Assembly (NCBI GenBank): GCA_902168205.1
Contig: CABHOK010000003.1
Location: forward strand, 1,240,001 to 1,304,000
From: an uncultured Chitinophaga sp.
Lineage (GTDB): Bacteria > Bacteroidota > Bacteroidia > Cytophagales > Cyclobacteriaceae
Length of the DNA: 64,000 nt
Reading direction: 5' to 3'
Below, in pieces: positions 56,613 through 64,000 of the stretch. The position numbers were made by a program, and so were the translations under genes. How positions within the stretch are numbered: position 1 is the first letter of the stretch; every line of letters starts with the position of its first letter. Below the pieces are notes generated by a model. It was not told where the DNA came from and made no database searches. It saw only the letters and a program-made list of their open reading frames with translations.

Positions 56613-58064
56613 TCAAATAGAAAGCACCCAAGTATCCTTACTACCTCCGCCCTGGGAAGAGTTTACTACGAGAGAGCCTTCGCGGAGGGCTACACGGGTA
56701 AGACCCCCGGGTACGATCTCTATACCGTTGGGACTGCACAAGGCAAACGGCCGTAGATCTACTCTGCGTGGTTGTACTTTGCCATCTATATAGCATGGTG
56801 CAGACGACAGGCTTATCGTTGGCTGGGCGATAAAGTGACGGGGCTCTTTCATAATTTCTTTTTTATAGGCTTCAATCTCCTGTTCAGAAGCGGCATGTCC
56901 CATTAACATACCATAGCCTCCAGACTCGTTGGTCTTTTTTACGACCATCTTATCTATATTTTTTAAAACATACTCCTGCTCATCAGCTTTGCCAAGCTGA
57001 TAGGTGGGAACATTTTTTAGAATTGGCTCTTCGTTCAGGTAGTATCGTATCATATCCGGTACATATACATATATAGCTTTGTCGTCCGCTACACCATTGC
57101 CGATCGAGTTTACAATAGCAACATTACCTTTTCGGTAAGCCGAGAGAATGCCAGATACACCGAGTACGCTATTCGGATCAAATACCAGCGGATCCAGAAA
57201 GGCATCATCGACTCTGCGGTATATAACATCTACTTGCTGTAGCCCGGCCGTTGTCTTCATATATACATGATGATTTTCAACTACCAGATCACGGCCTTCC
57301 ACCAGTTCAACACCCATGAGTCTGGCGAGTGTTGTGTGTTCAAAGTATGCCGAGTTATAGATCCCGGGTGTAAGTAAAACTATATTTGGTGAGGCGATTT
57401 TCCGTGGCGAGAGGGCCATCAGATTTTTATATAGTATGTTGGGATAGTGTGTTACTGAACGAACATGGTTCTGCGGAATGAGATCCGGAAAGATACGTTT
57501 GGTGATCTCCCGGTTTTCAATCATATACGACACACCGGAAGGTGTGCGGAGGTTGTCCTCCAGTACGTAAAAGGTTCCGTCATGATCGCGGATCAGATCG
57601 ATGCCGGCAATGTGCACATATATATCATACGGTACATTTACACCCTGCATTTCGCGCAGGTAATGAGGGCAGGAATAAACCAGGTTGAAAGGAACAACGC
57701 CATCTTTAAGAATGAACTGCTCGTGGTATACATCGCGAAGAAAGAGGTTTAATGCGCGAAGGCGTTGCTTGATGCCGCGTTCAATAAAGTCCCATTCCGA
57801 TGCTGTAATGATCCTCGGAATAATATCAAATGGAAATATCTTTTCGATGCCTTCTCCGCTGGAGTATACGGTAAAGGTTATACCCTGGCTCATAAACAAA
57901 CGCTTGGCTAACTCTTCTTTCTTGTTGAGTTCATCACCGGGTATCGTCAAGAGGAAGTTGGCTACATTCTGGTAGTGCTGCCGGATGTCGGAGGCATTGG
58001 CAAACATTTCATCCCACACAGAAGAATGACCATTGTAATGTTGGAAAAGGGATGTTGCAGCCAT
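56613..58064 (-). CDS. circularly permuted type-2 ATP-grasp protein
   Basis: The 483-aa protein has VLEDNLRTPSGVSYMIENRE, ERTTLARLM-like EHTTLARLMGVELVEGRDL, DVIYRRVDDAFLDPL and VKKTNESGGYGMLMG, the ATP-grasp blocks in permuted order, and LRPFALCSPNGIEIVPGGLT. ATP-grasp enzymes join a carboxylate to an amine via acyl-phosphate. This gene is the first of a three-gene minus operon with alpha-E and transglutaminase genes; the gap to alpha-E is 74 bp. Confidence 0.93.
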   Translation of the reverse strand: MAATSLFQHYNGHSSVWDEMFANASDIRQHYQNVANFLLTIPGDELNKKEELAKRLFMSQGITFTVYSSGEGIEKIFPFDIIPRIITASEWDFIERGIKQRLRALNLFLRDVYHEQFILKDGVVPFNLVYSCPHYLREMQGVNVPYDIYVHIAGIDLIRDHDGTFYVLEDNLRTPSGVSYMIENREITKRIFPDLIPQNHVRSVTHYPNILYKNLMALSPRKIASPNIVLLTPGIYNSAYFEHTTLARLMGVELVEGRDLVVENHHVYMKTTAGLQQVDVIYRRVDDAFLDPLVFDPNSVLGVSGILSAYRKGNVAIVNSIGNGVADDKAIYVYVPDMIRYYLNEEPILKNVPTYQLGKADEQEYVLKNIDKMVVKKTNESGGYGMLMGHAASEQEIEAYKKEIMKEPRHFIAQPTISLSSAPCYIDGKVQPRRVDLRPFALCSPNGIEIVPGGLTRVALREGSLVVNSSQGGGSKDTWVLSI

Positions 58065-58211
58065 AGGTTTTCAGATTCAAGTGAACCTAAATTACCACGA
58101 CATGAAGAATATATTAACGTGACCTGTGGAAATATTTATGCAAACGAATGTAGCAGTAAAAGGAGGTTACCAATTGATATATAGTTTACCATAAGAAGTA
58201 GGAGGTCTTAA

Positions 58212-58277
58212 ATGACAAATTTAGCGGCTCGCGTTGAGGCTGAATGTGTAATCAAGCGACAGAAGGGTATAAAATGA
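58212..58277 (+). CDS. candidate 21-aa small ORF with strong Shine-Dalgarno (low support)
   Basis: The frame starts ATG at 58212, five bases after GGAGGT (58201-58206), and encodes MTNLAARVEAECVIKRQKGI plus Lys. A second AGGAGGT-like motif lies at 58159-58166. Bacteroidota rarely use such strong Shine-Dalgarno sites, so either a real leader peptide or chance is possible. It lies on the plus strand in the 262-bp gap between the ATP-grasp and rplI genes, which are both on the minus strand. Confidence 0.25.
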   Translation: MTNLAARVEAECVIKRQKGIK

Positions 58278-58306
58278 AAAAGGCTGTCTTAGAAAGACAG
58301 CCTTTT
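58278..58306 (-). terminator. terminator after rplI
   Basis: AAAAGGCTGTCTT (58278-58290) and AAGACAGCCTTTT (58294-58306) pair perfectly with a three-nucleotide loop and flanking A/T runs, so it can end the rpsF-rpsR-rplI transcript. Confidence 0.95.
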
Positions 58307-58326
58307 GATATTGGTATACTCTGAAA

Positions 58327-58770
58327 TTATTCACCTACCACATTGAACTTAACTTCATGCTTCACTTCTTTATGAAGGTCAAGCGTTACAGCATAAGAAC
58401 CTAATTGCTTAGGAGCATCTTTCAGAATTACTTTCTTACGGTCTACATCAAAACCTTTTGCTTTCAGCGCGTCAGCAATCTGCAGGGCTGTAACAGCACC
58501 GAAGATTTTGCCAGATTCACCAGCTTTCGTTTTAATTTCAAGCGTAACATCGCCAATCTTAGCAGCAAGTGCTTCAGCATCTTGCTTAAGCTTAGCCGCT
58601 TTGTGGGCAGCCTGGCGAATGTTCTCGTTTACAAGTCTTTTGTTAGAGTCGTTGGCGATCAGTGCAAAACCATTTGGAATCAGGTAGTTGTTACCATATC
58701 CAGCTTTCACTTTTACGATGTCGTTTTTATAGCCAAGGCCCTGTACGTCCTGTTTCAAAATTACTTCCAT
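58327..58770 (-). CDS. rplI: 50S ribosomal protein L9
   Basis: The 147-aa protein shows MEVILKQDVQGLGYKNDIVK, YGNNYLIPNGFALIAND and the C-terminal RNA-binding domain (IFGAVTALQIADALKAKGFD). L9 binds domain V of 23S rRNA. Last gene of the rpsF-rpsR-rplI operon, 25 bp after rpsR. Confidence 0.99.
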   Translation of the reverse strand: MEVILKQDVQGLGYKNDIVKVKAGYGNNYLIPNGFALIANDSNKRLVNENIRQAAHKAAKLKQDAEALAAKIGDVTLEIKTKAGESGKIFGAVTALQIADALKAKGFDVDRKKVILKDAPKQLGSYAVTLDLHKEVKHEVKFNVVGE

Positions 58771-58795
58771 GTTCGTGTTCTTTAAAGGTTAAAGA

Positions 58796-59047
58796 TTACT
58801 TCAATGAATCACCAGTGTACGGAAGAATCGCCAGGTGACGAGCACGCTTAACAGCTTGTGCTACTTTCTTCTGGAATTTCAGGCTGGTTCCTGTCAATCT
58901 GCGAGGAAGGATCTTGCCTTGCTCGTTGATAAACTTCAAAAGGAAGTCAGGATCTTTATAGTCGATATACTTGATACCGTTCTTCTTGAAACGGCAGTAC
59001 TTCGGCTTAATCTCAGCGCGCTTAATTGGTTCGTTCATTAATGTCAT
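58796..59047 (-). CDS. rpsR: 30S ribosomal protein S18
   Basis: The 83-aa protein shows [20 protein letters not shown] and [20 protein letters not shown], the S18 core. It binds S6 in the small-subunit platform. Its ATG overlaps the stop of rpsF by ATGA (59044-59047), giving coupled translation of the two partners. Confidence 0.99.
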   Translation of the reverse strand: MTLMNEPIKRAEIKPKYCRFKKNGIKYIDYKDPDFLLKFINEQGKILPRRLTGTSLKFQKKVAQAVKRARHLAILPYTGDSLK

Positions 59048-59430
59048 CTTCCACGCTCCTCCTCAGCTTTTTTAGCAACAGGTTTCCTGTTCTCTTTGTT
59101 TTTAAATTCGCCTTTACGTCTGCGTTCGTTGTAAACAATCGCATGTTTATCAAGAGCTGTGGTTAAAAAGCGCATGATAGATTCGTCTCGTCTGTACTCG
59201 GTTTCGAGTGTGTCGACAACAGGCCCTTCAGCCTTGAATTCGATGAGGTTATAAAAGCCTGTAGACTTTTTGTTGATGGGATAAGCCATCTTCTTTAAGC
59301 CCCACTGCTCGATGTTCAACACATCTGCATTAGCTTTTTTCAAAACCTTCACGAACTTATCGACAGCATCCTTTGCCTGGTCTTCAGACAAAACGGGATT
59401 TAAAATGAATACCGTCTCGTAGTTTTTCAT
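59044..59430 (-). CDS. rpsF: 30S ribosomal protein S6
   Basis: The 128-aa protein starts [20 protein letters not shown] and has [20 protein letters not shown] and the charged C-terminal tail ([16 protein letters not shown]). An earlier in-frame Met 111 bases upstream would run through the promoter, so I chose the later one. It is the first gene of the operon with rpsR and rplI, driven by the promoter just upstream. Confidence 0.98.
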   Translation of the reverse strand: MKNYETVFILNPVLSEDQAKDAVDKFVKVLKKANADVLNIEQWGLKKMAYPINKKSTGFYNLIEFKAEGPVVDTLETEYRRDESIMRFLTTALDKHAIVYNERRRKGEFKNKENRKPVAKKAEEERGR

Positions 59431-59449
59431 GATGTTTAATTTGAGCCTG

Positions 59450-59479
59450 CAAAGGTAGGCATTTCTCCACGATTTCAAA
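59450..59479 (-). promoter_or_regulatory. promoter of rpsF-rpsR-rplI
   Basis: On the minus strand TTTG (59479-59476), an 18-nt spacer and TACCTTTG (59457-59450) match the Bacteroidota -33 and -7 consensus exactly. The start codon is 19 bases further, leaving a 5' leader of about 15 nt. Confidence 0.82.
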
Positions 59480-59514
59480 GCCCTGGCTCCATTTTTAGGT
59501 AAGGACACAAATGC

Positions 59515-59561
59515 AAAAGCAGAAAGCCCGAGGTCTGTCAAACCATGAACTTTCTGCTTTT
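59515..59561. repeat. perfect 12-bp inverted repeat between coiled-coil gene and rpsF
   Basis: AAAAGCAGAAAG (59515-59526) and CTTTCTGCTTTT (59550-59561) are exact inverse copies, with a 23-nt loop. For the minus-strand coiled-coil gene ending at 59581 it is placed as a terminator. It lies upstream of the rpsF promoter. Confidence 0.65.
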
Positions 59562-59580
59562 CAGCCCTTTTTCCCGGCTT

Positions 59581-60513
59581 TTATTTAACAGCAAACTGCC
59601 CGCTACCCATTTTATAGCTGTCGCAGTAGATCTCTAGTGTATAATTTCCGGAGGTATAATCAGAGCCTTTTTCGTACAGGTACGTCAGCTTTTGCTTAGT
59701 ATTATCGAACAGGATCTCCTGCGATGCTGTGTAAAATTCTTCTTTGCCATTGTAGATGAAGGTGCCGGATCCGCGGGCTACATCAAAGATCACCTGCCCA
59801 TTCTCATCGATTATACGGATCATGATCTTTTTGCCTTCGATTGGCGCTACGTTGTTTTCAGCAATGTTGAATTCAACTTTCAGCTTACCCAACTGGCGAT
59901 TCTTGAAGGGAGATTCACGCTCTTTGCCGCGATCGTTCACAGCCAGTATACGCAGGTTCTCAGCCTTTAACTCCGATGCAATAGCAACCTTCGTTGCAAG
60001 CTCCTGTTTGCTTTGACTGAGTTGATTGATCGAGTCGCCCAGTTGATTTTTCTCGGTCTTCAAACTGCGGTTCTCGGTCATGAGCTCCTTGTTTACGCTC
60101 TTCAGTTTTTCGATCTCTTCATCTTTATTCTTCAGCAGGAGTTCATATCCTTCAACACGATCTTTCAATGCTTTTATTTCTTTGCCTGTGGCACGTTTCT
60201 GGCGTTTCAGTTCAGTCTCCAATTCCTGCTTGGCTTTCTCAAGATCAGAAACATCGCCTCCCAGTTTTTGAACCTCGGCAATCTTGGCATCAAGCTCTCC
60301 TTTTATTTCGGTAAGGCGCTGCACGGTGGCATCCAGCTCTTGCTGTGTTGATGTCTTCTCAGCAATAAGACGTTGTTCTTCACGCGGATCAAGAACAAAA
60401 ATCTTGATACCCTGAACAACAATGATCACGGCCATCAGCGCAATAATGATGGTGCTCTTGTGTGATTTCTTCGGAGCCGGCTGAACCGGTTGTGTGCTAG
60501 TCGTTTCGCTCAT
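59581..60513 (-). CDS. membrane-anchored coiled-coil protein of unknown function
   Basis: The 310-aa protein has a proline-rich N-terminus, one transmembrane segment (about 20-42, TIIIALMAVIIVVQGIKIFV), a long coiled coil (about 48-195, LEKAKQELETELKRQKRATG and KDRVEGYELLLKNKDEEIEK) and a C-terminal beta domain (FIYNGKEEFYTASQEILFDN to SGQFAVK). The layout suggests an inner-membrane, periplasm-facing linker or scaffold. Upstream of it is a textbook promoter. I do not know a function. Confidence 0.85.
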   Translation of the reverse strand: MSETTSTQPVQPAPKKSHKSTIIIALMAVIIVVQGIKIFVLDPREEQRLIAEKTSTQQELDATVQRLTEIKGELDAKIAEVQKLGGDVSDLEKAKQELETELKRQKRATGKEIKALKDRVEGYELLLKNKDEEIEKLKSVNKELMTENRSLKTEKNQLGDSINQLSQSKQELATKVAIASELKAENLRILAVNDRGKERESPFKNRQLGKLKVEFNIAENNVAPIEGKKIMIRIIDENGQVIFDVARGSGTFIYNGKEEFYTASQEILFDNTKQKLTYLYEKGSDYTSGNYTLEIYCDSYKMGSGQFAVK

Positions 60514-60535
60514 AGGTGATTAAAATGGGTAACCG

Positions 60536-60565
60536 CAAAAATAGTTATCCCGCGCGGTTATTCAA
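60536..60565 (-). promoter_or_regulatory. promoter of the coiled-coil gene
   Basis: TTG (60565-60563), 19-nt spacer, TATTTTTG (60543-60536) fit the -33/-7 consensus. The start at 60513 is about 22 bases beyond. Confidence 0.75.
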
Positions 60566-60568
60566 CGC

Positions 60569-61351
60569 TTAAAATTGTAATACAACGTGTTGTTTGTTCA
60601 GTGAAGGATCAAAGAATAACAATCCGCATCGGTATAGATCGACACTGGCATATACCAGAGCATGTTTACGCACATGGTTCCAGGCCTTCTCCATCTCTGG
60701 TGAATAGTGAATATCATCCAGCACCACTATACTTTTTACGTGGATCTTCTGCACAACAGCATCGAAGTATTTCAGAGTAGGTTCGTATCGGTGGTTGGCA
60801 TCCAGAAAGGCAAAGTCAAGCGAGGTACAATTGCCGAGGTAGCTATATAGCGTGGAGTTGATGTTACCTTCTACAAGACGAATGTTTTTTTTATTCAGCT
60901 CTTTGAAAGTATCGAGTGCTATAGTTGCTATAGGAGGCGCACCTTCCAGTGTGGTGACAGAACTGTCGGGCTTGGTGGCCAGGTAAAGTGTATTGATGCC
61001 AAGCGATGTGCCCAGCTCCAGTATAGATTTGCAATTGAAATGATGAATGATGCGTGCGTATAGTGATGAGTATTTGGATGAGCTCAGACTGGTGCGTGCT
61101 ATATCGCATACCTTGCGCGAAGATGTCTTGAGGTTAAGTGATCCGGCTCCCGGATCTTGTATAGTCAATAGCGTTGTGTCGTGGAGGTATTCTTTTCTCC
61201 GTTGCTCGATGGAATGATATATAGCCGGATCGCTCTTGGCATGAAGAACCTTGGTATAAAAATCAAACAGGAAAGGGGAGTGAAGCGAATGCTCCGATAC
61301 CTGGTCTAACCAGTAGGCAAAGTAAGTTTTAAACTGAAAAAATGTAGGCAT
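60569..61351 (-). CDS. class I SAM-dependent methyltransferase-like protein
   Basis: The 260-aa product starts MPTFFQFKTYFAYWLDQVSE. It has a Rossmann methyltransferase motif I (KSILELGTSLGINTLYLATK), an acidic motif II (VTTLEGAPPIATI), a motif resembling YSPEME (IVVLDDIHYSPEMEKAWNHV) and FAFLDANHRYEPTLKYFDAV. It looks like O-methyltransferase or FkbM-type enzymes. An ATG nine codons earlier is possible but less likely. Substrate unknown. Confidence 0.88.
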   Translation of the reverse strand: MPTFFQFKTYFAYWLDQVSEHSLHSPFLFDFYTKVLHAKSDPAIYHSIEQRRKEYLHDTTLLTIQDPGAGSLNLKTSSRKVCDIARTSLSSSKYSSLYARIIHHFNCKSILELGTSLGINTLYLATKPDSSVTTLEGAPPIATIALDTFKELNKKNIRLVEGNINSTLYSYLGNCTSLDFAFLDANHRYEPTLKYFDAVVQKIHVKSIVVLDDIHYSPEMEKAWNHVRKHALVYASVDLYRCGLLFFDPSLNKQHVVLQF

Positions 61352-61457
61352 GAACGTATTATTGAGCAGGGGGGTCAACGAATGATGAAATTCATAAGAG
61401 CTATCTTCAACATTCTGTTACCTGTTCAATAAGTAAGTATAATCGGGAGGAGTAAAT

Positions 61458-61844
61458 TTAATTGAGTCGCAGAGGTGCGATCATTGTAAACTCAGGAATA
61501 TTTACCTCAACTTTTAGCCCATCAACGATGCGTTCCATCAGGTATGTTCCAACCATCTTGCCTATACCTGATTTGAGATTACATCCGGATACATATTGAT
61601 GTGCTTGTCCTGGTTCCAATACAGGTTGCTGACCTACAACGCCTTCACCTTCTACTTCGCGCGGACTAAATCCTGCATCATGTATATACCAGTGCCTGCG
61701 TAACAGTTGAATGGTATACTCACTCTGGTTTTCAATCGTGATGCGATAGGTAAAGACATAGTGATATTGGCTGGGACTGGAATAAGCGGGTTGATATTCC
61801 GTCTCGACACTTACTTTGATTCCTTTGGTGATCTCCGTTACCAT
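61458..61844 (-). CDS. apaG: ApaG domain protein
   Basis: The 128-aa product starts MVTEITKGIKVSVETEYQPA and shows YVFTYRITIENQSEYTIQLL, HWYIHDAGFSPREVEGEGVV and SGIGKMVGTYLMER, typical of ApaG/F-box-associated immunoglobulin-like folds. A longer frame would add 20 residues but would run over the promoter, so the inner ATG is used. ApaG is linked to divalent-metal efflux and pyrophosphate handling in other bacteria, but its biochemistry is not settled. Confidence 0.92.
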   Translation of the reverse strand: MVTEITKGIKVSVETEYQPAYSSPSQYHYVFTYRITIENQSEYTIQLLRRHWYIHDAGFSPREVEGEGVVGQQPVLEPGQAHQYVSGCNLKSGIGKMVGTYLMERIVDGLKVEVNIPEFTMIAPLRLN

Positions 61845-61850
61845 GCGCTT

Positions 61851-61879
61851 CAAAAATATTAATTTTTTGGAATTACCAA
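61851..61879 (-). promoter_or_regulatory. promoter of apaG
   Basis: TTG (61879-61877), 18-nt spacer and TATTTTTG (61858-61851) match the consensus exactly in the -7 box. The box ends six bases before the ATG at 61844, predicting a leaderless or near-leaderless transcript. Confidence 0.78.
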
Positions 61880-61947
61880 GTGCTTCCGACAAATAGTCAT
61901 TCAAAATACTGAAAATCGCTGAAATTTATTCTGGTTTTCGTAATGAA

Positions 61948-61978
61948 TTGGAGGTTTCCTTGCAGGCGTTTAGTTTTA
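61948..61978 (+). promoter_or_regulatory. promoter of ung
   Basis: TTG (61948-61950), 20-nt spacer, TAGTTTTA (61971-61978), one mismatch from TAnnTTTG. The ATG at 61982 follows after three bases, predicting a leaderless transcript. Confidence 0.5.
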
Positions 61979-61981
61979 GGC

Positions 61982-62644
61982 ATGGATGTTAAAATTGCTC
62001 CCTCGTGGAAAACCAAGCTGGAAAATGAGTTTAGCCAGCCTTATTTCAACCAGTTAATTGAATTTGTTAAGCAGGAATACAAAACTCAAACCGTTTATCC
62101 GCCCGGAAAAGAAATATTTAAAGCCTTTGACGCCTGTGAGTTTAACGATGTTAAGGTAGTTATTATAGGGCAGGACCCGTACCACGGAGCCGGACAGGCC
62201 AACGGACTTTGCTTCTCGGTACGTGAGGATGTGCGTATGCCGCCATCGCTGGTTAATATCTTCAAAGAAATACAAAACGATCTACAAAAACCTATACCAA
62301 AGTCTGGCGACCTGACGCGTTGGGCTGAACAAGGTGTGTTGCTGCTGAATGCAACGCTCACGGTACGCGCCTCATCAGCAGGCTCACATCAGAATAAAGG
62401 GTGGGAATCTTTTACCGATGCGGTCATTAAAAAGATATCAGACGAAAAAGAGAATGTAGTATTTCTGTTGTGGGGATCGTACGCTCAGAAAAAAGGAGAA
62501 GTGATCGATCGCAAAAAACATCATGTGCTGATGTCTGCACACCCATCACCCTTCTCAGCCGACAGAGGCTTCTTCGGCAACAAACATTTTAGCAAAACCA
62601 ACGAGTACCTTCGCAGCAAAGGGCTGAAAGAAATTAATTGGTGA
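61982..62644 (+). CDS. ung: uracil-DNA glycosylase
   Basis: The 220-aa protein starts MDVKIAPSWKTKLENEFSQP and has the UDG motif GQDPYHG with D65, VPPSLVNIFKEIQND-like MPPSLVNIFKEIQ, LLLNATLTVRASSAGSHQ and HPSPFSADRGFFG with H187. It removes uracil from DNA in base-excision repair. An in-frame ATG 39 bases earlier would include the promoter; the inner ATG is chosen. It is divergent from apaG. Confidence 0.98.
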   Translation: MDVKIAPSWKTKLENEFSQPYFNQLIEFVKQEYKTQTVYPPGKEIFKAFDACEFNDVKVVIIGQDPYHGAGQANGLCFSVREDVRMPPSLVNIFKEIQNDLQKPIPKSGDLTRWAEQGVLLLNATLTVRASSAGSHQNKGWESFTDAVIKKISDEKENVVFLLWGSYAQKKGEVIDRKKHHVLMSAHPSPFSADRGFFGNKHFSKTNEYLRSKGLKEINW

Positions 62645-62670
62645 GTTTGGGTAATTAATTGGAAAATTAA

Positions 62671-62730
62671 AAGATTGAAAGATTACAAGATTGGGGATGC
62701 TCCTATATCTCTACGTAATCTTTCAATCTT
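62671..62730. repeat. perfect 16-bp inverted repeat between ung and lepB
   Basis: AAGATTGAAAGATTAC (62671-62686) and GTAATCTTTCAATCTT (62715-62730) pair exactly, loop of 28 nt. A copy of AATCTTCCAATCTT follows (62741-62754), overlapping the lepB stop. Position between convergent genes suggests a transcription-end element, of the same family as the 41.9-kb element. Confidence 0.7.
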
Positions 62731-62752
62731 CGAATATTACAATCTTCCAATC

Positions 62753-63907
62753 TTATTTAATGAGTTTGAAGAATCTGCTCCAGCGTACTTTGTGCATCAT
62801 GCTTGCGTTACGGTCGATGGAAAGCCAGATGAAGAATGCTTTACCTACGATGTGATCTTCCGGTACAAAACCCCAGAAGCGTGAGTCAAGCGAGTTATGA
62901 CGGTTATCACCCATCATGAAATAGTAATTCTGTTTGAAGGTATATTCGGTAACTTCTTTACCATCGATGAACAACTTGCCATTCTCAATCTTTACATCTT
63001 CGTTGTGATCATATAGCTTGATTGTTGTGCCGTATAGGGCCAGCGTTGAGTCGTTGATAGCCAGTGTAGCGCCTTCTTTCGGTATCCAGATCGGTCCGAA
63101 ATTATCCGTTGACCAATGGAAGTATTTTTTAGAGTTGCTTCCACCTGACCAATCGTAGTAAGTAGAGTAGGGGATTGTGCCATCCTCTTCGTTACGTTTC
63201 TCTACTTCTATACTTTGGATATAGGACAGTGCTTTTATTTCAGCAGCTTTTTTCTCGGTGATCCACATGATGTATACGAACTTGCCATCAGCCTGGCGTC
63301 CATATACCTGGTAATCCTCCGGACCAAGTTCAAGCTTCTCCAGGTTACGCTCACTGATCGGACCGTTTGATGTTACGAGGTAGCTGAATTGCATCTCTGG
63401 TGGGTTCGCTTCCGCTACACCGTTGATGAAAACCTGTTTGTCTTTAATCGTCAGGGTATCACCTGGTATAGCAACACAACGCTTGATATAGTTTGTCTTG
63501 AGATCGACCGGGTAATCTTTACCTTCATTTAAACCAACTGGCGGTACATTGAAGACCACTACATCTTCACGTTTTACTTCGCTGATCCCTGGCAATCTAT
63601 ACTGAGGTAATTTTATCCACTCCAGGTATGAAGGCACATTGGTAAACCAGATCTTCTGGTGTGTCAGCGGCACCTGCAGGGGAGTAGTTGTAGTGCGTGT
63701 TCCGTAATGGAACTTGCTCACGAAAAGAAAATCACCTACCAGCAAAGAGTTCTCCATAGAAGGCGTTGGAATGGTATAGGCTTCCATGATAAGCCAGCGG
63801 ATAAGCGTGGCAGCAACAACGGCAAAGAGTATAGCATCCCACCACTCACGGGCTTTTGATTTTGGTTTTGCTTCGTTCTGTGATTTCTTCCAAAACTGCC
63901 AATTCAT
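62753..63907 (-). CDS. lepB: signal peptidase I
   Basis: The 384-aa protein has a membrane helix (about 24-42, DAILFAVVAATLIRWLIM) and the catalytic dyad S50 (TPSMENSLLVGD) and K142 (NYIKRCVAIPGD). GDNRHNSLDSRFWGFVP is the conserved box near the C-terminus. A long insert between the boxes, as in other Bacteroidota, makes it larger than the E. coli enzyme. It cleaves signal peptides of exported proteins. Its start is near the window edge at 63907; no promoter is clear in the remaining 93 bp. Confidence 0.97.
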   Translation of the reverse strand: MNWQFWKKSQNEAKPKSKAREWWDAILFAVVAATLIRWLIMEAYTIPTPSMENSLLVGDFLFVSKFHYGTRTTTTPLQVPLTHQKIWFTNVPSYLEWIKLPQYRLPGISEVKREDVVVFNVPPVGLNEGKDYPVDLKTNYIKRCVAIPGDTLTIKDKQVFINGVAEANPPEMQFSYLVTSNGPISERNLEKLELGPEDYQVYGRQADGKFVYIMWITEKKAAEIKALSYIQSIEVEKRNEEDGTIPYSTYYDWSGGSNSKKYFHWSTDNFGPIWIPKEGATLAINDSTLALYGTTIKLYDHNEDVKIENGKLFIDGKEVTEYTFKQNYYFMMGDNRHNSLDSRFWGFVPEDHIVGKAFFIWLSIDRNASMMHKVRWSRFFKLIK

Positions 63908-64000
63908 AATCGTATAACTGAATTTAAAACTTGTAAATAAAGAGAAAATAATTTGATCGTATGATTAGTCGCACGAAACCACCTAGAATTTCAGGTAGTC

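Noticed and set aside
59431-59541. N-terminal extension of S6
   Set aside because: It covers the promoter and the S6 family starts at MKNYETVF.
61845-61904. N-terminal extension of ApaG to an upstream start
   Set aside because: The extension would run over a consensus promoter and has no resemblance to ApaG family starts.
62675-62884. 69-codon frame through the 16-bp inverted repeat and lepB 3' end
   Set aside because: It overlaps lepB antisense and translates a repeat.

Overview
The window looks like chromosome from a Bacteroidota bacterium, most likely of the order Cytophagales. Evidence: a SusC/SusD pair, a protease with a type IX secretion (T9SS) C-terminal sorting domain, GSCFA, GIN-domain and PAS/CheB-CheR fusion proteins, the Bacteroidota NagB-PIG-L fusion, and promoters of the form TTTG-N18-20-TAnnTTTG instead of -35/-10. 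No tRNA, rRNA, insertion sequence, phage gene or CRISPR array was seen. The genus is not determined.

Layout. (1) 1-13.2 kb: a truncated LacI-type regulator diverges from susC-susD. After a terminator come a secreted heme-c/copper-monooxygenase fusion (+), a convergent two-gene unit (FG-GAP/ASPIC protein then vanadium-haloperoxidase/PAP2 enzyme, ATGA overlap, minus strand) and a secreted GH29 alpha-L-fucosidase. This resembles a nutrient-uptake locus with an unusual redox/haloperoxidase module. (2) 13.2-18 kb: copper/sulfur block with an HMA-domain/AraC fusion regulator, a CopA P-type ATPase, a small CxxC metallochaperone-like protein and a persulfide-dioxygenase/rhodanese fusion. (3) 18-22.6 kb: a 1232-aa CheB-CheR-PAS-histidine kinase between two single-domain receivers. 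(4) 23-30.2 kb: small secreted proteins, groES-groEL, a protein of the family usually called 'asparagine synthetase B' in this phylum, and an orphan MacB-type permease. (5) 30.2-40.4 kb: a 500-bp structured non-coding stretch, a 2486-aa secreted S8 protease with a T9SS tail, a small lipoprotein and a TPR/LuxR-type regulator. (6) 40.5-44.6 kb: SGNH esterase divergent from an ABC ATPase and FtsX-type permease, the same arrangement as tesA/ybbA-ybbP of E. coli. (7) 44.6-54.4 kb: TerB-like, GIN-domain, PriA, YyaL-type thioredoxin-fold protein, GSCFA protein and NagB-PIG-L. (8) 54.6-58.1 kb: transglutaminase-like, alpha-E and circularly permuted ATP-grasp proteins in one minus-strand operon. (9) 58.3-64 kb: rpsF-rpsR-rplI, a coiled-coil membrane protein, a methyltransferase, apaG, ung and lepB.

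The most interesting items are the secreted heme-c/PHM-like enzyme with all expected copper ligands beside a haloperoxidase and SusCD; the HMA-AraC one-component copper regulator; promoters that abut start codons (apaG, ung, a receiver gene), suggesting leaderless mRNAs; the structured leader of the giant protease; and repeated intergenic inverted-repeat families. Terminator and promoter calls were made by eye and not scored with software.
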